The notes below the pieces were generated by a model, which was not told the origin of the DNA, did not search any database, and was given only the letters and a program-made list of their open reading frames with translations. The translations under genes and the position numbers were made by a program. A stretch of 12,659 bases of DNA from Chloroflexota bacterium (lineage in GTDB: Bacteria; Chloroflexota; Dehalococcoidia; Tepidiformales; Tepidiformaceae). The stretch is from positions 1 to 12,659 of the forward strand of contig JANXYE010000564.1 in the NCBI GenBank assembly GCA_025350285.1, read 5' to 3'. Shown here one piece after another: positions 7,705 to 12,659 of the stretch. The first letter of the stretch is position 1. Each line of letters opens with the position of its first letter.

Positions 7705-7895
7705 CCATGGCCACAATCGAAGTGACTTACCGCAAGAGCGCGATCGGCTACAAGCAGGACCAAAAGGACACGATCCGTGCCCTCGGCTTCAAGCGCCTGA
7801 ACCAGACCGTGACGCACGAAGACACCCCGACGATCCGGGGAATGATCTATAAGGTCACCCACCTCGTAGATGTGAAGGATGGCGGCCAGGCATGA
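7701..7895 (+). CDS. rpmD: 50S ribosomal protein L30
   Basis: L30 (64 aa as called) is a small large-subunit protein with a ferredoxin-like fold. The pattern is typical: [20 protein letters not shown] then [20 protein letters not shown], and the C-terminal strand [11 protein letters not shown]. Two in-frame ATGs exist, at 7701 and 7707. The SD core GGAG (7693-7696) is 4 bases from the first and 10 from the second. The second gives [11 protein letters not shown], nearer the usual N-terminus, so the protein may be 62 aa. It overlaps rpsE and rplO by 4 bases each. Confidence 0.95.
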   Translation: MTMATIEVTYRKSAIGYKQDQKDTIRALGFKRLNQTVTHEDTPTIRGMIYKVTHLVDVKDGGQA

Positions 7896-8371
7896 GCATC
7901 ACCGCAGCCGACCTCGCCCCTAACCCGGGCGCGACGCACAGCAAAAAGCGGATTGGCCGCGGCAACGGGAGCGGCCACGGCACCTACGCCACCAAAGGGC
8001 TGAAGGGCCAGAAGCAGCGCAGCGGTAAGAACCTGCCCTACGACACGTTCGAAGGCGGCCAATTCCCGTTCGCGCGGAGGTTCCACACCCTTCGCGGTTT
8101 CAACAACAAATGGCGCGTGCCGTTCCAGCCGGTCAACCTCGGCGCCCTCGATCGGTTCGAGGCGGGCACGGTCGTCACCCCTGAACTCTTGAAAGAGGTG
8201 GGAATCCTTCGGCACCTGCGGGAGCCCGTGAAGGTCCTCGCCAACGGTGAACTGACCAAGAGTCTGAACGTCTCCGCGCACCGCTTCAGCGAGGCGGCGT
8301 CCGCTCGCATCTCGGCCCTTGGCGGAACGGCCACGGTCATCGGTCCGGCCGAGGAAGCGAAGGAGAGCTGA
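7892..8371 (+). CDS. rplO: 50S ribosomal protein L15
   Basis: L15 (159 aa) is a late-assembly large-subunit protein with a long basic N-terminal arm. That arm is seen as LAPNPGATHSKKRIGRGNGS followed by GTYATKGLKGQKQRSG (about residues 29-51), then FEGGQFPFARR, RGFNNKWR and PVNLGALDRFEAG. The C-terminal domain ends with KVLANGELTKSLNVSAHRFS, SARI and GGTATVI. The PFARRF segment is a slightly diverged form of the usual PL-RRLPKRGF region. ATG at 7892 overlaps the L30 stop by 4 bases (ATGA). Confidence 0.97.
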   Translation: MSITAADLAPNPGATHSKKRIGRGNGSGHGTYATKGLKGQKQRSGKNLPYDTFEGGQFPFARRFHTLRGFNNKWRVPFQPVNLGALDRFEAGTVVTPELLKEVGILRHLREPVKVLANGELTKSLNVSAHRFSEAASARISALGGTATVIGPAEEAKES

Positions 8372-8372
8372 G

Positions 8373-9707
8373 ATGAGCCAGCAAGCAGCGCAGCGCCCCC
8401 GCCTGTTGCAGGCGATGGTCGACGCCTTCCGGCAGGAGGACGTCCGCCGGAAGCTGCTGTTTACGCTGGCGATGCTCGTCGTCTTCCGCTTCGTCGCGCA
8501 CGTCCCCGTCCCGAACGTGGACAAGGCCGCGCTCGACCGCGCCTTCCAGGGCAACTCGCTGCTCGACTTCCTCAGCATCTTCTCTGGTGGCGCGCTCCAG
8601 AACCTCAGCGTCGCCGCGCTCGGCGTGTACCCGTACATCACGGCGTCGATCCTCATGCAGATCTTCACGCCGCTTGTACCGTCGCTCCGCAACCTCCAGG
8701 AAGAGGGCGAACAGGGCCGCCGCCGCATCCAGGTATACACACACTGGCTCGCCGTCCCGATGGCCTTTGTATCTGGCTACGGGCAGCTGCAATTCATCAA
8801 CAACGCAGCTGGCGGCGCCGTCATCCGCGATTTCGGGCTCGAAAATAGTCTCATGGGCACGTTCGCGACGCTCTTCACGCTGGCCGCAGGGACGATGTTC
8901 CTGGTCTGGCTGGGCGAACTGATCACCGAAAACGGTATTGGCAACGGCGTTTCCGTGATCATTTTCGGCGGGATCGTGGCCCGTCTGCCGTCGCTCATTC
9001 CCAACGTTTCGACCCAATCGATCATCGGCGTCCTGATAATCACGTTCTTCGCATTCGGCGTGATCTATCTGATCGTCTTCTTTCAGGAGGCGCAGAGAAG
9101 GGTGCCAGTCCAGTATGCCCGCTCGGCCTTCAGGGGCGGGCGGATGTACCGCCAGCAAGGGCAGAGCCATATCCCGCTGCGGGTGAACATGGCGGGCATG
9201 ATCCCGCTCATCTTCGCCTTCTCGATCATGATCCTGCCGGCCACGGTGGCGTCCTACTTCACGGGCTCCGGCGGCTGGATCGAAAGCGTCGCCGATTTCT
9301 TCGTGAATCAGTTCCAGGGGGGCCGCGGCGGCGGTGGTACAGGTTGGTATTGGATCGTGGTCTTTGTGCTCGTGATCGTCTTCACGTTTTTCTACACGAT
9401 GGTCCAGTACCAGCAGCAGCAGATGGCCAAGACACTCCAGCGCCAGGGCGCGTTCATCCCCGGCATCCGCCCCGGTCCGCCAACCGAGGCCTACCTCATG
9501 CGCGTCGTCACGCGGATCACCTGGGCTGGGGCGTTCTTCCTCGGCTTCGTCGCCGTCCTGCCGTTCTTCATCGGGCTTGTTTCCAATGTTCAGGCTCTCA
9601 CGGTCTCCAGTACGGGCTTCCTCATCGTGGTGGCGGTTGTCCTTGATACGATGAAGCAGCTCGAAGCGCAGCTCCTCATGCGCAACTACGAAGGGTTCAT
9701 TAGTTAA
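8373..9707 (+). CDS. secY: Protein translocase channel subunit SecY
   Basis: SecY (444 aa) is the membrane channel through which the Sec system exports and inserts proteins, working with SecE, SecG and SecA. About ten membrane segments are visible: 27-44, 86-101, 124-142, 162-182, 188-205, 217-237, 274-296, 326-346, 382-402, 410-426. The plug lies around 62-85 (SGGALQNLSVAALGVYPYIT runs 71-90). The cytosolic loop after segment 6 has RRVPVQYAR, and the loop after segment 8 has RQGAFIPGIRPGPPT, the SecA/ribosome contact area. A Gly-rich stretch (GGRGGGGTG, 316-324) lies in the outer loop between segments 7 and 8. The start is ATG 8373 with AGGAG at 8361-8365. Confidence 0.98.
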   Translation: MSQQAAQRPRLLQAMVDAFRQEDVRRKLLFTLAMLVVFRFVAHVPVPNVDKAALDRAFQGNSLLDFLSIFSGGALQNLSVAALGVYPYITASILMQIFTPLVPSLRNLQEEGEQGRRRIQVYTHWLAVPMAFVSGYGQLQFINNAAGGAVIRDFGLENSLMGTFATLFTLAAGTMFLVWLGELITENGIGNGVSVIIFGGIVARLPSLIPNVSTQSIIGVLIITFFAFGVIYLIVFFQEAQRRVPVQYARSAFRGGRMYRQQGQSHIPLRVNMAGMIPLIFAFSIMILPATVASYFTGSGGWIESVADFFVNQFQGGRGGGGTGWYWIVVFVLVIVFTFFYTMVQYQQQQMAKTLQRQGAFIPGIRPGPPTEAYLMRVVTRITWAGAFFLGFVAVLPFFIGLVSNVQALTVSSTGFLIVVAVVLDTMKQLEAQLLMRNYEGFIS

Positions 9708-10348
9708 TGTTCATTGTCCTGCTTGGCCCTCCCGGCGCCGGAAAAGGCACCCAGGCGCAGCGCATCGCGGCCGCTACCGGGCTTCTGCACATCTCAACCG
9801 GGGACATGTTCCGCGAAAACGTGAAGAGCGAGTCGGAACTCGGCCAGCTGGCGAAGACGTTCATGGATAAGGGCGACTTGGTCCCCGACGAAGTCACTAT
9901 CAAGATGCTGCTCGAACGCATCAGCCGGGCAGAGGCCTCCGCTGGCGCGATGTTCGATGGCTTCCCCCGTAACGTCGTCCAGGCCGCCGCCCTCGATCTC
10001 GCCCTGGCCGGGCGTGGCGCCCGCATCGACCATGCGCTCCTCATCTCGGTGAGGGACGAGGAACTGATTTCGCGCCTCGGCGGGCGCTGGATTTGCCGCA
10101 ACTGCGGCAGGCTCTACCACGAACGCAACGACCCTCCGAAGGTCGCTGGCCTGTGCGACGGCTGTGGCGGCGAGCTTTACCAACGTGACGACGACCGTCC
10201 CGAGGTGGTGCGGACCCGGCTCGAGAAGCAGAAGCCCCCGGCGGACCTTATCGCCCACTACCGGGCGGCCGGAGTGCTGAAGGAGATCGACGGCGAGCGC
10301 GGGCTCGACGACGTGACCGCGGCGCTCCTGAAGGCGATCGAGGGATAA
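9707..10348 (+). CDS. adk: Adenylate kinase, zinc-binding LID type
   Basis: Adk (213 aa) catalyses ATP + AMP = 2 ADP in the cytosol. The P-loop GPPGAGKGT is at residues 7-15 with Lys13. The AMP-binding region includes STGDMFR (30-36) and DGFPRN (84-89). The LID (about 126-160) holds Cys130, Cys133, Cys150 and Cys153, the four-cysteine zinc site known from Gram-positive and thermophilic Adk enzymes. DDRPEVVRTRL follows. The length matches long-form bacterial Adk. ATG at 9707 overlaps the secY stop (TAATG), with AAGGG at 9691-9695 as a rather distant SD. secY-adk-map-infA is a common arrangement in many phyla. Confidence 0.98.
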   Translation: MFIVLLGPPGAGKGTQAQRIAAATGLLHISTGDMFRENVKSESELGQLAKTFMDKGDLVPDEVTIKMLLERISRAEASAGAMFDGFPRNVVQAAALDLALAGRGARIDHALLISVRDEELISRLGGRWICRNCGRLYHERNDPPKVAGLCDGCGGELYQRDDDRPEVVRTRLEKQKPPADLIAHYRAAGVLKEIDGERGLDDVTAALLKAIEG

Positions 10349-10356
10349 CGTCGAAC

Positions 10357-11127
10357 ATGGCGGTTAAGCTCAAATCACGGGATGAACTCAAGGCGATGCG
10401 TGAAGCCGGCCAATTGGTCGGCCAGACGCTGGCGCACCTCCGGACGATGATTCGGCCCGGCCTTAACGTCCGGGAGATAGAGAAGTATGTCCACGAAGAG
10501 TTCAAACGCCGCGGCGCCAAGGAGACCTTCCGAGACTATCGCCCGGCGCCCAAGTACCCTCCGTACCCGTCCAATATCTGCATCTCCATCAATGAGCAGC
10601 TCGTGCACGGGATCCCCAGGAGCCGCGTCCTGAAGGAGGGCGACATCATCAGCCTGGACCTCGGTGCAACGTACAAGGGGTTCGTTGGCGACGCCGCCAT
10701 TACGGTCGCCGTGGGTAACGTCAGCTCCGAAGTGCAGCGGCTGATGAAGGTCACGGAGGACGCCCTCTGGGCCGGGATCAAGGCGGCCGGCACAGGCACC
10801 CACCTGAACGATGTCTGCGGCGCCATCGAAGACACGATCAAGCCGACGGGTTTCGGCATCGTCAAGGGTTACGGCGGGCACGGAGTGGGGCGCGACATGC
10901 ACGAAGAGCCGCACGTGGTGAACCACCGCATGCGTTTTCGCGGTACGCCCCTTCGCTCAGGTCTCGTGATCGCGCTCGAGCCGATGGTCACCATCGGCAA
11001 CCCTGATGTGGAAGAAGAGCCAGACGGCTGGACTGTAAGGACTAAAGACGGTAGCTTATGTTGTCATTTTGAACATACAATCGCTATACTGGAAGGTTGT
11101 GAGCCTGAAGTGCTCACCCTCCCGTGA
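10357..11127 (+). CDS. map: Methionine aminopeptidase, type I
   Basis: MetAP (256 aa) removes the initiator Met from new proteins. The five metal ligands of the pita-bread fold are all visible: Asp101 (SLDLG), Asp112 (GDAA), His175 (GGHGVGRDMHE), Glu208 (ALEPM) and Glu239 (HFEHT). His84 (LVHGIP) and His182 are the conserved catalytic-site histidines. There is no N-terminal zinc-finger or SH3-binding extension, and no type II insert. The motif before the last ligand is SLCCHFEHT rather than the more usual S-AQ-(F/Y)EHT. Codons from about 11029 to 11105 are AT-rich, unlike the rest of the gene, and contain a promoter-like sequence. The gene starts 8 bases after adk. Confidence 0.98.
   Translation: MAVKLKSRDELKAMREAGQLVGQTLAHLRTMIRPGLNVREIEKYVHEEFKRRGAKETFRDYRPAPKYPPYPSNICISINEQLVHGIPRSRVLKEGDIISLDLGATYKGFVGDAAITVAVGNVSSEVQRLMKVTEDALWAGIKAAGTGTHLNDVCGAIEDTIKPTGFGIVKGYGGHGVGRDMHEEPHVVNHRMRFRGTPLRSGLVIALEPMVTIGNPDVEEEPDGWTVRTKDGSLCCHFEHTIAILEGCEPEVLTLP
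11061..11090 (+). promoter_or_regulatory. Candidate sigma70-type promoter inside the 3' end of map, facing infA
   Basis: TTGTCA at 11061-11066 and TATACT at 11085-11090 each match the -35 (TTGACA) and -10 (TATAAT) consensus at five of six positions, with an 18-base spacer. The predicted start is near 11097, about 50 bases before the infA ATG. The region is conspicuously AT-rich in a GC-rich operon and uses codons rare in this window (TTA, TGT, CAT, ACA, ATA). The site lies fully within coding sequence. It would serve infA-rpmJ-rpsM-rpsK-rpsD. Sequence inference only. Confidence 0.6.
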
Positions 11128-11146
11128 AGCCTGTTTGAAGAGGGTG
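11115..11146 (+). promoter_or_regulatory. Inverted repeat that could hide the infA ribosome-binding site
   Basis: CACCCTC at 11115-11121 is the exact reverse complement of GAGGGTG at 11140-11146, separated by 18 bases. The right arm contains the infA Shine-Dalgarno, and the left arm lies in the last codons of map. Ribosomes finishing map would melt the stem. A short transcript from the nearby candidate promoter would carry it without upstream translation. No U-run follows, so it is not a terminator. The stem is short and the effect is hypothetical. Confidence 0.4.
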
Positions 11147-11147
11147 T

Positions 11148-11366
11148 ATGGCCAAGAAGGAGGCGATTGAGGTCGAAGGAATCGTGACAGAGCCACTCCC
11201 GAACGCATTGTTCAGGGTGGAACTGGCCGACGGGCACGAAGTGCTCGCCCACGCCGGCAGCGAGACCAGAATGACCTTTGTCAAAATCCTTCCCGGAGAC
11301 CGCGTGCTGGTTGAGCTCTCACCCTTCGACTTAAGCCGCGGCCGCATCACCTACCGGTTCAAATGA
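11148..11366 (+). CDS. infA: Translation initiation factor IF-1
   Basis: IF-1 (72 aa) binds the A site of the 30S subunit during initiation. The S1/OB fold is plain: [20 protein letters not shown] (2-21), [15 protein letters not shown] (22-36), then [20 protein letters not shown] and RITYRFK. The length is standard. The loop at 36-43 reads AGSETRMT where E. coli has ISGKMRKN: Lys39 is Glu, Met40 is Thr and Lys42 is Met, while Arg41 is kept. This loop contacts helix 44 in the known IF1-30S structure. SD GAGGG at 11140-11144 is close to the ATG and lies in an inverted repeat. The gap from map is 20 bases. Confidence 0.98.
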   Translation: MAKKEAIEVEGIVTEPLPNALFRVELADGHEVLAHAGSETRMTFVKILPGDRVLVELSPFDLSRGRITYRFK

Positions 11367-11394
11367 GCCAGATCACCCAGAGGTCAGGAGTACG

Positions 11395-11508
11395 ATGAAA
11401 GTACGAGCGTCTGTCAAACCGCGTTGCGACAAGTGCAAGGTTATCCGCCGGCACGGTCGCGTCATGGTGATTTGCGAAAACCCCAAGCATAAGCAGCGGC
11501 AGGGATAG
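11395..11508 (+). CDS. rpmJ: 50S ribosomal protein L36, zinc-ribbon form
   Basis: L36 (37 aa) is the smallest large-subunit protein and binds zinc through a ribbon. The whole pattern is present: [14 protein letters not shown] at the start, [17 protein letters not shown], and a basic tail ending QRQG. The zinc ligands are Cys11, Cys14, Cys27 and His32, so this is the C+ type. The start is ATG at 11395 with AGGAG at 11386-11390 in a 28-base gap after infA; the stop is TAG at 11506-11508. The infA-rpmJ-rpsM order is the usual head of the alpha operon. Confidence 0.98.
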   Translation: MKVRASVKPRCDKCKVIRRHGRVMVICENPKHKQRQG

Positions 11509-11512
11509 GCTA

Positions 11513-11893
11513 ATGGCACGTATTTCCGGCGTAGACCTTCCAAACGACAAGCGGCTCGAAGTGGCGCTTACCTACATCTACGGCATCGGGCCCACCCGTT
11601 CCCGAGAGATGTTGGCCGCCACCGGGATCAGCACCGAAGTCCACGCGCGTGAGCTCACGGACGACGAAGCGATCCGCATCCGCGACTACATCGATAAGCA
11701 CTGGATTGTGGAAGGGGACCTCCGCCGGGAAGTCCGCCAGAACATCGCCAGGCTCATCGAAATCAACTGCTATCGGGGCCAGCGCCACCGCCGTAACCTC
11801 CCGGTTCACGGCCAGCGCACCCGCACCAACGCCCGCCTCAAGCGTGGCGCCCGCAAGACCGTCGCCGGCAAAAAGCGCGCAGGCAAGAAGTAA
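11513..11893 (+). CDS. rpsM: 30S ribosomal protein S13
   Basis: S13 (126 aa) sits at the top of the 30S head, contacts P-site tRNA and forms bridges with L5. The N-terminal [20 protein letters not shown] is typical, followed by the helix-hairpin-helix turn IYGIGPTRS (about 22-30). The helical part includes [20 protein letters not shown], and then comes the signature [18 protein letters not shown]. The basic tail ends in Lys/Arg repeats, as expected for the tRNA-contacting extension. ATG at 11513 is 4 bases after rpmJ, with AGGGA at 11501-11505. The short junction leaves no room for an E. coli-style S4-binding leader outside coding sequence. Confidence 0.98.
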   Translation: MARISGVDLPNDKRLEVALTYIYGIGPTRSREMLAATGISTEVHARELTDDEAIRIRDYIDKHWIVEGDLRREVRQNIARLIEINCYRGQRHRRNLPVHGQRTRTNARLKRGARKTVAGKKRAGKK

Positions 11894-11909
11894 GAGGTAG
11901 GGCAGGACA

Positions 11910-12329
11910 ATGGCAGACGCCAAAAAGCCAAACACTCGCACCGCCGCGGCCACCCGCCGCGTCAAGCGTCGCGAACGGAAATCCATCCCGCGTGGGAAGG
12001 CGTTCATCAAGAGCACCTTCAACAACACGCTCGTTACGCTCACGGACCCGAACGGTAACGTCGTCTCGTTTTCGAGTGCCGGCGCGTCCGGCTTCAAGGG
12101 GTCGCGCAAGGGCACGCCCTTCGCTGCCCAGCTCGCTGGCGAAAACGCCGCCCGCCGCGCCATGGAACATGGCATGCAGCAGGTGGAAGTCTTCGTCCGG
12201 GGCGCTGGGAGCGGCCGCGAGGCCGCCATCCGCTCGCTCCAGGCCTCGGGCCTCACCGTCACCCTCATCCGTGATGTCACCCCCATCCCCCACAACGGTT
12301 GCCGCCCTCCCAAGCGGCGCCGGGTTTAG
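11910..12329 (+). CDS. rpsK: 30S ribosomal protein S11
   Basis: S11 (139 aa) lies on the 30S platform near the mRNA exit and binds the 3' part of 16S rRNA. After a basic N-terminal arm of about 27 residues come [20 protein letters not shown] (about 29-48), [40 protein letters not shown] and [20 protein letters not shown]. The C-terminal signature [18 protein letters not shown] is complete. It is about 10 aa longer than E. coli S11 because of the N-terminal arm. ATG at 11910 follows AGGA and GAGG purine runs in a 16-base gap after rpsM. Confidence 0.98.
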   Translation: MADAKKPNTRTAAATRRVKRRERKSIPRGKAFIKSTFNNTLVTLTDPNGNVVSFSSAGASGFKGSRKGTPFAAQLAGENAARRAMEHGMQQVEVFVRGAGSGREAAIRSLQASGLTVTLIRDVTPIPHNGCRPPKRRRV

Positions 12330-12342
12330 CAGGAAAGCACCC

Positions 12343-12659
12343 ATGGCTCGTTACACCGGTCCCGTTTGCCGCCTCTGCCGCCGGCACGGCGAAAAGCTCT
12401 TCCTCAAGGGTGATCGCTGCTTCACGCCCAAGTGCAGCTTCGATCGTCGCCCCAACCCGCCCGGCCCGCGCCCGGCCCGCCGCCGCAAGGTGAGCGACCG
12501 CGGTCTCCAGCTGCGCGAAAAGCAGCGCGCCCGGGTCACCTACGGCGTGCTCGAAAAGCAGTTCCGCCGGTACTACAAAGAAGCGACCAGCCGCCCTGGC
12601 GTTTCCGGCGAAAACCTCGTCCGGCTCCTCGAGACCCGGCTCGATAACATCGTCTACCG
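12343..12659 (+). CDS. rpsD: 30S ribosomal protein S4, N-terminal part (3' truncated by window)
   Basis: About 105 codons are present; the full family length is about 200. S4 nucleates assembly of the 16S 5' domain and affects decoding accuracy. The N-terminal [20 protein letters not shown] and [10 protein letters not shown] carry Cys9, Cys12, Cys26 and Cys31, the zinc-binding form. Next come a Pro/Arg-rich linker and [21 protein letters not shown], and the visible end is [11 protein letters not shown], the start of the S4 RNA-binding domain. ATG at 12343 has AGGA at 12331-12334. The gene should continue past the window edge, probably followed by rpoA. Confidence 0.97.
   Translation, partial: MARYTGPVCRLCRRHGEKLFLKGDRCFTPKCSFDRRPNPPGPRPARRRKVSDRGLQLREKQRARVTYGVLEKQFRRYYKEATSRPGVSGENLVRLLETRLDNIVY

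Noticed and set aside
8337..9170. A 277-codon minus-strand frame opposite secY
   Set aside because: The plus-strand SecY frame has all expected membrane segments and motifs; the antisense translation is highly charged and featureless.
9316..9346. Gly-rich GGRGGGGTG loop in SecY considered as an insertion or sequencing artefact
   Set aside because: The frame is intact, and it lies in a variable outer loop between membrane segments 7 and 8 where length differences are common; not remarkable on its own.

Overview
This window is a single, continuous plus-strand run of the S10-spc-alpha ribosomal-protein supercluster. It begins inside the last 25 codons of rplC (L3) and ends inside rpsD (S4). The complete genes between them lie in the usual bacterial order: rplD, rplW, rplB, rpsS, rplV, rpsC, rplP, rpmC, rpsQ, rplN, rplX, rplE, rpsN, rpsH, rplF, rplR, rpsE, rpmD, rplO, secY, adk, map, infA, rpmJ, rpsM, rpsK. 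I see no mobile element, CRISPR array, tRNA/rRNA, pseudogene or minus-strand gene. No non-coding gap exceeds about 30 bases.

The DNA is GC-rich (about 60-65% by eye) with strong GC third-position bias, Shine-Dalgarno (SD) sites before nearly every gene, and some GTG/TTG starts. Type I MetAP, an Adk with a four-cysteine LID, the S14/L30/L36/IF1 set and SecY all indicate a bacterium. The style of L2, L36, S8 and S4 suggests a high-GC Chloroflexota-like lineage. This is an impression without alignments and could be wrong; the long zinc-free S14 looks more like the cyanobacterial/plastid form.

Layout: 1-4305 is the S10-operon part (L3 end, L4, L23, L2, S19, L22, S3, L16, L29, S17). 4302-9707 is the spc part (L14, L24, L5, S14, S8, L6, L18, S5, L30, L15, SecY). 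9707-11366 holds adenylate kinase, methionine aminopeptidase and IF-1. 11395-12659 is the start of the alpha operon (L36, S13, S11, S4), which presumably continues to rpoA and rplQ. Many junctions overlap by 1-8 bases (ATGA, TAATG), so translational coupling is likely. Together the genes make ribosome parts, the membrane exit channel for nascent proteins (SecY), the enzyme trimming their N-terminal Met (MetAP), an initiation factor and the adenylate-pool enzyme.

No undescribed multi-gene system is visible. The most interesting signals are small. An AT-rich island at the end of map carries a near-consensus sigma70-type promoter (TTGTCA, 18-base spacer, TATACT) written through conserved MetAP codons. 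A perfect 7-base inverted repeat just downstream could hide the infA ribosome-binding site. IF-1 has an altered decoding-site loop (Lys39 to Glu). L2 has an altered DHPHGGGEGR loop. S14 is the long zinc-free form, and S3 and S17 carry C-terminal extensions.
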